From: CAYMKL01 sp964390805
GTDB lineage: Bacteria > Chloroflexota > Anaerolineae > VGOG01
Assembly (NCBI GenBank): GCA_964390805.1
Contig: CAYMKL010000044.1
Span: 1-45,467, forward strand
Length of the DNA: 45,467 nt
Direction of reading: 5' to 3'
Notes under the pieces: model-generated
Database searches by the model: none
What the model was told of the DNA's origin: nothing
What the model saw: only the letters and a program-made list of their open reading frames with translations
Position numbers and translations under genes: made by a program
Shown: in pieces, positions 9,401 through 21,400 of the stretch
Layout: every line of letters begins with the position of its first letter
Position numbering within the stretch: the stretch's first letter is position 1

Positions 9401-12400
9401 TCGCCCGCCAAAAGGACTTTGACGGCGACGGCCTTCTCAACCAAGTAGATCGCGGCTCCGACCCCGACGATAGCCGCTGGGACGCCGACGGCGATGGCCT
9501 CTCCGACTACTTTGAGTTCCAGAACGGTAGCGACCCTACCCTCTACGACACCGATGGCGACGGCCTCTCCGACGCAGACGAGTTCCGCCTGGGGACCGAC
9601 CCCAACCGCATGGATAGCGACGGCGACGGCCTGACCGACAGGGAGGAGACAGACGGCTGGGAGTTCGTCTACGCCTTCGCCCCGAACGGCACACAGCTCC
9701 GCACCTGGGTGCTATCTGACCCTCTGGAGCCAGACACCGACAACGATGGCCTGACCGACTTCAAGGAGAAGGTCTACGGTTTCAATCCCCGGGTCTGGCA
9801 GGACCCCACCGTGCTGTCCCTGCAAGCCGGGGCGTGGGAGGCCGACGCGCCTCACCTGCTCCTGCGCTTTGAGGAAGCCGCCGCTTCAGAGACCTTCGCC
9901 GACTACTCCGGCTACCGAAATAATGCTGCTTGTACCGTAGCCCCATGTCCCGACGCGGGCAGGGATGGCAAATACGGCTCCGCTGTGCAATTCCACGGCG
10001 ACGAGTTCCTGAGCATCCCCCACAGCGAGATCAACACCCTCCGCAACAACCTCACCGTGGCCGCCTGGATCAAGCCCACCGAGTTGTCTGGCGTGCGACG
10101 CATCGTGGCCACGGCCAGGACCAACAGCAACAACGGCTTTGGCTTTGGCACCTCGGGTACGGACCTGCGTTTCACTACCTTTGGGGTGAAGGATTATACC
10201 CTCACGGGCGTCGGCCTTCAGACCAACCAGTGGCAACACGTGGCCGCCGTGATGGATGGCAACAACGCCGCTTCATCATATGTACGTAGCGGCGTCACCT
10301 TCTACGTGGACGGTGTCAACAAGGGGACCGTCACCCACAGCGCACCCGCCCATGCCGACACCGACGACGCTCTGCTCATCGGCGCCACAACATCCAGGGA
10401 TAGCACTGCCAGCATTCAGCGTTTTAAGGGCCTCATAGACGAGGTCGTCCTATTTGACCGCGCGCTCTCTCGAACCGAGATCCAGAACATGCTGCTGAAG
10501 GCCCGCTACAACCCCAACGACTCCTTCGTCCAGGTAGGCGATACGCTGAGCTACACGGCCACGGTGGGCAACAAGCTCTACGACCGCTACGCCCAGGGTC
10601 TGTTCTCCCTGGCCGCCACCGATCCGTCGGCCCTGTCCCAGGTCAACGTACCGCCGCGCACCTTCGTCCTGCAGCCCCTGGAACAGACCATGATCTCCGG
10701 CACGGTACAGGCGGCTGCCGCTTCATCACATGTACGTAGCGGCGTCACCGCCTCCCGCTCCGTCAGCCTGACCCAGGTGGCCTCCGCCCTCATCACCAAC
10801 TGGCGCGAGCAGTCCGGCTTCGCCGAGCTGTGGCTCAAGTTGGATGAGGCCGCTTCGCTAACGGGCGGCGTCATCACCTTCACCGACAGTTCTGGTACCA
10901 TGCCGCCGGCCAATGCTAGCTGCGCCGGCGCCGCCTGCCCCCAGGCCGGGGAATCCGGCTACTTTGACTACGCAGTGAAGTTCGACGGCTCTCAGACCAT
11001 CAGCCTGGCCAACACGAAGCGGCTGGGCCTGAGAAACAGCAGTTTCTCCGTCTCGGCCTGGATCAAGGGCAGTGATTTCTCCGGCACCAGGACGGTGCTG
11101 GGCACAGAGAATTCCGGCTTTGACTATCTCTTCATGGGTGTCAAGTACAATGGTAAGCCCTACATGAAGACCAACCACACCCTGGAGAGCGACGTCAAAC
11201 TTCAGCCCGAGGTCTGGTATCACGTCGTCTACCGCTACGACAAGGACAAGGACAAGCAAACTATCTTTGTGAACGGCGAGTCTAAGGCCAGCGGTGATGG
11301 TGGAGGCGCCTTCGAGCACAAGGTATCCGCTTATCTGGGGAAGACCCCGCCGCACACCGACGGCAGTTACTTCAAGGGCTGGATAGACGACGTGCGCATC
11401 TTCAAGCGGGCCCTGACACAGAAGGAGATCCGCGACCTCTTTGAGAGACCGGTCCTCCGCCTGCAGTTCGAAGAACAGAAGCACAACCCCTATGGTGGGG
11501 GCACCTATTACGCCGATGCCTCCGGGATGGGCAACTCCGCATCGTGTTCCCGCTGCCCTGACGCCACCGACGGCGTCTTCGGCCAGGGAGCGGCCTACTT
11601 CTACGGCGACGACTATCTCACCGTGGATTCCAGCCCCAGCCTGGACCTGAGCGATGGCCAGTTCACCATCGCCGCGTGGCTCTACCCCCAGACCCAGGGT
11701 GAACCTGTGGACCCGGACTGCCACTTCAATCAGAAAACCTGGCGCAACATGTACTGGGATGGCGCTCCAGTCAGCGACTGGTGCGTGAACTGGCCCCAGG
11801 ACTCTATGGACGCCGTGGATTCGCCACGGGGGACGTGGTTCGTGAACCAGTACTGGGATGCATACGGCAAATGGGATCCCTGCATCTCGCAGCGCTGGAC
11901 GGGGGACTTCCGGTTCCAGTCGGGGACCTACACCTTCTTCTACCGCTTTGGTGGCGGCGCTTACGTGTATGTGGATGGTACAAACATCCTCTCCCTGGGC
12001 AATCCCTACCTGCCCTGGGGAACGCCATCGCTCGAGGAGGGCAGCGTGCGCTTCCACGTCTCCAGCGGCGTGCACGAGATCAAGGTGGAGTATTTTGACT
12101 GCTACGACGACAATCTGGTCCAGTTCGGGTGGACGCCGCCCCACGTGCAGGGCATCCTGGGCAAGGACACCGGCAAGAACAGCGCCTACCCCACCCTGCA
12201 GACGGTGGGCCGCAAGGTGCGGTTTGGCTTCGGCACCGGCAGCGAGTGGGTCGCCGTGACCACCAGCGACCCCGTGCTCACCGCCAATGCCTGGAACCAC
12301 GTGGTGCTCAGTTTCGGCCCGACCTACAAAGTGGACGGCACCTTTGACCAGAACGTGGCCACGCTCTACGTCAACAACCAGCGGGTGGGCGACTGGGGCG

Positions 12401-15400
12401 TGGGGAACAGAGAGCCTTCCTCCAGCGCAGACAGCCTCTACGTGGGCCGCTCTAGTTACGAGGGCAAAGTCTACATTGACCGCTTTGAGGTGACCGAAAA
12501 GGCCGACGAGTCGCCCCATTGTGAGGTATATCTGACGTGGGGCGGCCACGCTGACGACAAAATATGTACCAGCACGGGCACCGAGCAAAACGATGACTGT
12601 ACCTGGGACGATCTGGAGGAGGACGACACCGTCGAGGTGAACGTGTCCAAGACGGTCTCCGGGCAGGACATCCTGGAGGCGTGGGAGGACGATCATGGCG
12701 CAGAGAAGGGCCACAACTACGGCGACGACCTGCTCTGCAACGTGGGCTCGTCAGCCTGCACCACGGGGCAACAGTTCAGCTACCGTACGCCCAGCATGCC
12801 GCTGCACATCTTTGATTGGGAGGGCGATAACAAGAGCACCAACGATGGCCTGGCCGGCGAGGACCAGACGCGCATCAACCTCTACCTGGGCGACAGCAGT
12901 CATTGGGCCTACCGCAACCCCTCCATCCCCTTCCACGGCAAGATGGACGAGCTGGTCATCTACAAGCGACCGCTCTCCGCCGACCAGGTGCAAGAGCTGT
13001 ACCTGTCCTCCGCCACCGCCATGCATCTGCCCCTGGACGACCCGCCGGGCAGCAGCAGCTTTGAGAACGCGGTGGACATCAGTCGGCAGGGCAATGCCTC
13101 CTGCACTGCCTCCCCCCTCGCAGGGGGAACTGAGGGGGGTTGCCCGACCTCTGGCGTCAGCGGGCGCATCAACCAGGCCGCCCTCTTCGACGGCGACAAC
13201 GACGTCCTCAACACCACCCTGACCATAGACCAGTCCAGTGACGAGATTGAGGGCACCACCATGACGGCCTGGGTGTACCCGCAGAGCACCAGCAGCGGCT
13301 ACCACATGGTGGTCGGCACCGACAACAATGGCTGGGATTGGACCCTGGCGCGGGATGGCGACGACTGGGCGGTCTTCAACGGGACCAACAAAGGCAACAC
13401 CGGCATCAGCGTGGACGTGAACCAGTGGCAGCACATTGCGGCGGTCTTCATCCCTGGCCAGGGCACGCGGTTCTACAAGAATGGCAGCCTGGCCAAGACC
13501 GACTCTACCATTGGCTATGACAGCAGCACCGGCGCCGTGGCCATCGGCAACAAATCGAGCGGCGGGGACTACTACTTCGACGGCGTCATAGACGACGTGC
13601 GCATCTTCAGCAGGCCCCTCTCCGATGATGACATCATGACCGTCTACAAGCTCGCACCGGTCTTCCAGATGCACCTGGACGAGCAGCAGCGTGCTGACAC
13701 CTTCACCGACGTTGCGGGTGGCAACAATGGCACGTGCAGTGGTGGAGTCTGCCCCCAGGCCGGCACCCAGGGCCAGGTAAGCCTGGCGGCGGAGTTCAAT
13801 GGCCGGGCCGATGGCGTGGACGACGTCATCACCGTCCCCGACAATGCGGCCCTGGACCTGACGAACTTCACCGTTGGCGCCTGGGTCATGCCCACGGCCA
13901 TCATCAACGCGCACGCACAAAAGCTGGTCAGCAAGGGCGGCAATTACGCGCTCACCATCCCTGCCGGCGGCATGGTGGCCACCCTGGAGACCTCTCTTGC
14001 CCGTCCAGGCTATGGATGCTCATGGCCCGTTGAGGAGGTGGTGCAGAGCACGGCGCCTCTGATCCAGAACGCCTGGAACCACGTCATGGGCACCTACGAT
14101 GGGCAAGCGCTGAAGATCTACGTGAATGGCTACGAGCAGGGCAGCGAATCCGTGAGTGGTGATGCCTGCCCGAACAGCAATTCCCTGCGGATTGGCGGCC
14201 TGTTTGCCGGCCGCCTGGACGAGGGCACGCTCTACGACCGTGCCCTCTCCGCCTCCGAAGTGCGGGACATCTTCCTGTACCAGGGCAAGCTGGTAGAGGA
14301 GCGCCGCAGCCAGACCATCACCATAGACGACGACCCGCCTGTCTCTACCCTGCGCTCCTACACTGCCGACTTCCCCTACCTGGCCAACCAGGACGTGGTC
14401 ATGCACGTGGAGGCCAAAGATCCCACCTCCGGCGTGTCGCTGGTGGAGTTGAGCATCAATGGGACGTGGGGCAGCCCGCCCAACCGCATGGATGTCCCGC
14501 CCTGCAGGGACGCTGCCGCTTCGCTAACGGGGGCCGCTTCGCTAACGGGCGGCACCGCCTGGTGCCTCACCTTTGACCCCACCCAGTTGGGTGGTGAGGG
14601 CACTTACAACCTCCGTACCCGCGCCACGGACCGGGTGGGCAACCGCGAGACGCCGTCCGGCACCTATACCATCTACGTGGACGATACCCCGCCGACAGTG
14701 AGCACCTCCCTGTCCGATGGAACACTGGTCGCCGCCTCGCTGCATTCCACCCTGCAGAACACCTGGCTGGTGCCCCTGAGCGGCACGGCGCAAGACCCGG
14801 TCATCCAGGGATCAGGCGGCGTAGCCGGTAGCGGAGTCGCATCCGACGGCGTCTGGGTAACGCTGCTGGATCCCCAGGGCGAAGTTGCGGGCCGGGGGGC
14901 TCAGAAAGCGACGCTCACAGATAGCACCTGGGCCGTGGATTACCTCTTCATGGGGGCTATGCCCACCGGGCGGTACACCATCACCGTCCAGGCCAGGGAC
15001 AAAGTGGGCAATGAGAGCACCACAACGCTGGGAACCATCCAGGTGGATGCCACCGCCTCCAGCGCCGATTTCAACGCCAGCAACGTCCCCACCACCACCA
15101 TCACCAGCGCCATCCCCATCAGCGGCATCGTCAGCGAGCTGCCGGCCTTGAAGGGCACGCTGCTGCGCCTGCACCTGGAAGAGGACGCCGGAGCCACCTC
15201 CTTCTACGACAGTTCCGGCCTGAAGCACCACGGCGACTGCACCGGCGGTACGTGTCCCACGGCTGGGGTGGATGGCAAATATGGCCGCGCTCTGCAATTT
15301 GATGGCACGGACAGGTTCCTGCGCATTCCCCACAGCGAGATCAACGAACTCAGCAGCGACCCTTCGACAGCCCTTCGACGGAGCTCAGGACAGGGCTCAG

Positions 15401-18400
15401 GGCATGGCTTCAGCGTGGCCGCCTGGATCAACCCCTCCCAGTTGTCCGGCGGTCAGAGGATCGTGGCCACGGCCAGGACGAACAGCAACAACGGCTTCGG
15501 CTTCGGCACCGTGGACACGGATTTGCTCTTCACGACCTTTGGGGTGAACAACTACCGTCTCACGGGGGTCGGGCTGCAAACCAACCGCTGGACCCACGTG
15601 GCTGCCGTCATGGATAGCGACAACGCCGCTTCATTAGATGTACGTAGCGGCGTCACTTTCTACGTGGACGGAGTGGACAGGGGCACCATCACCCATACTG
15701 CTCCCCCCGAGGCCGACACCGACGATGTGCTGCTCATCGGAGCGACCACGGAGGCTGGCAGTGGCAGCATCACTGCGCGCTTCAACGGCCTGATTGACGA
15801 GGTGACGGTCTTGGACCGCGCACTTTCCGCGGACGAGGTGCGCGCCCTGGCCCAGGCTCAGGCTGCAGGCGTGGACCGCGTGCAGTTCGCCTTCACGCCC
15901 AACCTGCCCGGCTCGCCCTTCTACAACGAAACGCCGCCGGCCGGCCAGGTGCTGCACCTGCCTCTGGACGACCAGGCCGATGAGAACGGCACCCTGGAGT
16001 TCCGCGACGTCTCCGGCCACGAGCACAGCGGCTCCTGCTCCGGCGAAACCTGCCCCACCCACAGCCAGTCCGGCCGGGTGGGCAACGCCGCCCGCTTCGA
16101 CGGCCTGAACGATTACATCTCCATCGCCGACAGCCCGGCTCTGGACTTGAGCGGCGGCAACTTCACCGAGGCCGCCTGGGTCTTCCCCACCATCCAGGAC
16201 AATAGGTATCACGGCATCCTGGGCTACCAGCCCGCCGGGCGCATTGCCCAGCGGTATCCTGGCCTGTGGGTGTACCAGCGCACCAAGATCCACGCCGGCT
16301 TTGGCGACGGCAGCAACTGGAACTGGTTTACCACCGGCGACGTCCTGACCGAGAACGCCTGGAATCACGTGGCCGCCACCTTTGACGGCACAACTTACAA
16401 GGTGTACGTCAACGGGGCAGAGGTCCACTCCACCACGGCTCTGGCCGGCAAGAAGCCGTACCCCAACGCCCGTGTGGACGTTGGCCGGGCAGACAAGTAC
16501 TTTGACGGTCGCCTGGACGATGTACGCATCTTCAACCGCGCCCTCTCTGCCGCCGAGATCCGCTCGCTCTACCTGGGCGCCGGGACGGTGCTGGAGTTGC
16601 CCTTTGATGAGACCTGGGCCATGGATGGCGACACCCTGGCCGATGCTTCTGCCTGGGGGCACAACAGCACGCTGCACACTAACGATGCCGTCAACAAGGC
16701 CGTCTCCGGCACAGTGGGCGCGCACGCCCTGCAGTTTGACGGCCTGGACGATGTCGTCTCCGTGCCCGACACCCCTGGGCTGGACCTGGATGCCTTCAGC
16801 GTGGGCATGTGGGTCTTCCCCACGCGATTCTCGGGGGTACAACGGTTGGCTGTGAAGGAAAGCAGCGCCGGCGGGCAACAGAACTTCGGGCTCGTCCTCT
16901 GGGGCTCCGGGTATGTTCGCTTCTCGTTCTACGGAGGCGATTGCACCACGCCCCACGACTACATTACCGGTGGTCAAGCGCTGAGCCGGAACCAGTGGAA
17001 CCACGTGATGATGACCTACGATGGGTCCAGGTTCAACCTGTACGTGGACGGCGAACTGGATACCTTTGGGTGGGTTACCAGCTCTGTGTGCCACAATGAC
17101 GGGCCGGTCGAGATCGGGCGCGCGTTCGCCGGCCGCCTGGACGACGTGCGCATCTACGGCCGGGCGCTTTCGGATCTGGAAGTGAAGGCCCTCTACCAGA
17201 GCGCGTGGCAGGCGGCGGTGTTAGACCTGTCAGGTTTTGGAAACCTGACAGGTCTGGCCGCAGGTGTGAATCAGACTACCTGGAACGCCCAGGTGCTGGA
17301 TGGCCTGGAAGGCAACTACCGGCTGGACCTGCGCGGTTGGGACGCCAGCGGCCTGCCCGACAACTCCGGCCAGAGCCAGGGCGTCTGGGATGGCGCGGTG
17401 GATACCCTGGCCCCACGGATCAGCCTGACCAGACAGACAGTGGGCGACGACTATCGTTTCACCACCGTGGCCCAGGACTTCAACCTGACCGAGGAAGGCT
17501 TCAGGTCCCCCTGTGGCGGATCGGAGGGGATCACTGAGCGGGAGTACTACCAGTCGCCCTGGTACCTGGCTGCCTCCGGTCAGACCACCTCTACCCTGGG
17601 CGCCCAGAGGCTGTACCAACTGATCGCCGAGTGCGATGTCCCTACCTCAGAAATACCTGGCGAGATCGGCTCTTACAACACGCCCGGCCTGGCCCTAAGC
17701 GTGGCCATCTCCGGCACGCTGGCCTACATCGCCGACGACGCGGCCGGCTTGCAGATCCTTGACATCGCTGATCCTACTCACCCAACACTAGTGGGTGGTA
17801 TCAACCCAGGGGGATATGCCAACGGCGTCGCTATCGCGGCTGCCCCGCAGATGTCACCGTATGACCTGTCGGTGTACACCTGGGGACCCGGGGCCAGCAC
17901 GATGACCACTGCGGACTGGTGGAATTTCCCAATTGATGTGCCTGACATGGGATCTGTTATGGATGTCAAAGTGCGGGTGCGCCTTGGTCCTGCTGCTGGC
18001 GCTCCGGGGGATCTGAACGTGTATCTGCGGGCACCTGATGAAACGGAAGTCCTGCTGCACAGCGCCGACTCGAACACAGCCTATGGCAGTGGTGCTACAG
18101 ACTGTGACCCGTGTAACATGGTGGCGTTCAACGACGCGGCGGCTCAGTCCATCACCGAGGGGGCGTCGCCTTTCGTCGGCTCGTTCCGCCCCGAGGAGAG
18201 CCTGTCGGCCTTCGACGGGCGCAACACGGCGGGTCAATGGATGCTGCGCTTCCACGTCACTAGCCCCGGCAGCACGCTGTACTGCTGGCAGTTGGAGATC
18301 TTGCGCGACTCCTCCACCACCCCGACGCCCACGAGTACGCCTACTCACACGCCGACGCCCACCGACACGCCCACACCCACCCCCACGGACACGCCCACGC

Positions 18401-21400
18401 CCACCGACACGCCTACCAGCACGCCGATGCCGACGGACACGCCAACAGCCACGCCCACCACGCCGCCTGCCGAGTTGCCCGATCTCATCGTGGAGAACAT
18501 CACCGTGGATCCACCGAATCCTGACGTGAACCAGTCCTTCGTCGTCACCGTGACCATCAAGAACCAGGGCGGAGGTGACGCAGGAGCATTTGACACCACG
18601 TTTTACTTCGACAACGTGCCATCGCCCTGTGACGAGGGGGCTCCTGATTGGTATTTCGTGCAAACCGACTCCCTGGCGGCAGGAGCCTCTACCGATCTGG
18701 CGCTTACCTACCCCGGCTTTGACAGCGCGGGTCAGCACAACATCTACGCCCAGGCAGATGGTGCGTGCGGCGTCGAGGAAGCCGACGAAGACAACAACAT
18801 CCACGGCCCTGTGAATGTCACAGTCGGCCCTGACCTCATCGTGGAGAACATGGTGGCGGACCCGGCGTCGCCAGGGGTGGGCGAGTCCTTCGTCGTCACC
18901 GTGACCATCAAGAACCAGGGCGGAGGTGAGGCCTGGGAAATTGATACGGCTGTTTATTCTGATACTATGCCAGAAGGGTGTGATGAAGGTTTCGGTAGCT
19001 GGGCTTTTGCTTACACCGAATCTCTGGTTGCCGGAGCCTCTGATACCCTGACGTTTAACCACGACGGCTTTGACAGCGCGGGGGAACACACTATCTATGC
19101 CCAGGTGGATATTGCGTGCGTCGTCGCGGAAGCAGACGAAGACAACAACATCTACGGTCCCTTGAACGTCACCGTCGGCGGCGGGGGCGGCACGTCCGAG
19201 TTGGCCGCGAACGGGATGCTAACACTGGCCGAGACGCCGACACCGACTGAGACGCCTACGGCCACTCCAACCAATGCAGCTATCGCTGCGCCGACAGCAA
19301 CACCTGCGGATGCAACCAAACCGACTCAGACGCCCACGCCCACCGACACGCCAACCGCCACACCGGTTTCCAGGCCCGATCTCATCGTTCAGAGCATCGC
19401 GACGGACCCCGCGTCCCCAGGCACGAGCCAACCCTTCAACATCGCTGTGACCGTCAAGAACCAGGGCGGTGACAGCGCAAGGCCCCTTGGCATCGGCGTA
19501 TTTCTTGATCAGGCGCCGTCTGGGGGAGGCCAGGACATCCCCTGGGCTATGGACATGATCTCTCTGGCGGCCGGCGAGTCCGCTACTGTGACGTTTATCC
19601 ACCCCGGCCTGAGCAGTGCCGGCCTACATTCCATCTACGCCATGGTGGATGTGTGGCGTGTGGGAGACGAAACAAACGAGGACAACAACATCTCCGCCCC
19701 TGTGACTGTCACGGTCGGCGAGGCCGGCCGCCTGGCGGAGACCTCACCGGCCAGGATCAGCGCATCGGCAGGGGACACCTACGCCTACATCGCTGATGGA
19801 TCCACCATCCTGCGGGTGGTGGACGTCACCGATCCCGCCGACCCACAACTGGTGAGTGCTTACAACGTGCCTGGTGTTGGCAAGGACATCGCCTTGTCCG
19901 GGAACTACGCATACGTGGCCGCCGGCACTGCTGGCCTGCGCGTGCTGGACGTTTCCTACACTCCTCCCGTAGAAGTGGGCGCCTACGACACCCCAGGGTA
20001 CGCCCAGGGCATTGTCCTCTCCGGCACGCTGGCCTACCTGGCCGATGGCGAGGCCGGCCTGCAAGTGCTGAATATCGCCAATCCCGTCTGTCCCCGCCCT
20101 GTGGGCGTCTACGATACGCCGGGGACTGCTTATGGCGTGGCCATCTCTGGCACTCCTTCGGCAGGCTCAGGACAGGCCATCGCCTACGTCGCCGATGGGG
20201 GGCAAGGCCTGCGGGTGATAGACGTTTCCAATCCCGCTTCTCCCACGGAGATAGGCCACTACATTCCGTCGGCACGCTGGGCCAATGCCGTAGCCCTTTC
20301 TGGCAGCTACGCCTACCTGGCCGGCTACGGCCTCTCCATCGTGGATGTCTCCAACCCCAGCAACCCGCAGCTCGTGCGCTTGATCGTTACACCGCCAGGG
20401 CTGCGCTATGGCGTCGCCTTGCAGGATGTGGCCTCCGCCGGTGATCCTTCGGCAGCCCTTCGACAAGCTCAGGATGACAGCTCAGGACAAGGCTACGCCT
20501 ACGTAGCCGCCTATGACTGGGGCCTGCGGGTGGTCAACCCCGGCAGCGTGGATCCCTACGCCACAGCCTATGACACCGCTGGACACTGCACCACAGTACC
20601 AGCCAGCATCCAGCAGGGATCAGGGACTGGGGAGCAGTCGGCAGTCATCGGTCGGAGCGGGCAAACAGGCAACTTGCAACAGGGGCCTGAACCCGCCATC
20701 TCTATATTGAACGTCCCGCCCGTGTTGGCCAGCACTGCCCCCATCTCCGTCACCGGTTACGTGTCCACCACCGTATCTTCCTTGCAGGCCCTGACCGTCA
20801 CTGTGGATAGCACCATCATTTACACCGACACCTGGGCCAACGGCGCGGTCACCGAAACCCTCTGGGCCACCACCTGGCAACCGGCCGGCGAAGGCGTGTA
20901 CGGGCTCCAGGCCACCGCCACCGATTGGGACGGCCACAGCGCCAGCGAAACCGTCACCACGACGGTTGACCTGCTGCCGCCGGCCATCGTCATCTCCCCC
21001 ACCCTGCTCACCGGTGCACACTACCATCAGCCCAGGAGGCTCGATGTCACTGGACTGGTCACTGACACTGGCGGCGTGGCGAACGTCGAGGCCGCTGCGG
21101 CGGGGAACACCCTCGTTGCTGCCACCTTCTCCCTGGTGGGGACAGGGGCCGGCGGTGAGAGCGTGTACGCATGGCGCCTGCCCTGGTATCTGCAGCCGGG
21201 CCCCTTGCCGGATGGCGTGGCCTATACCGTCACCGCCAAAGCCACCGACATCGCCGGCCGCACCACCCAGGTCACCGAAACGGTCACTGTGGACGTAGTG
21301 CCCTCCGCACCCGTCACCCTGACCGTGAGCAGCGGCGGCAACGATCTGGCACCCTTCGAGAGCGTGACCGACACCGCCCCCACCCTGACCCTGGAATGGA

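Noticed and set aside
10858..12714. Long antisense frame of 618 codons on the - strand
   Set aside because: It lies wholly opposite recognisable LamG coding sequence. Its translation has no family motifs and a composition expected from the complement of a GC-rich gene. The same applies to other long minus-strand frames such as 5443-6642 and 15634-17094.
18310..19372. Thr-Pro repeat tracts as mobile elements
   Set aside because: They are ordinary low-complexity linker codons between exported domains, with no inverted ends.
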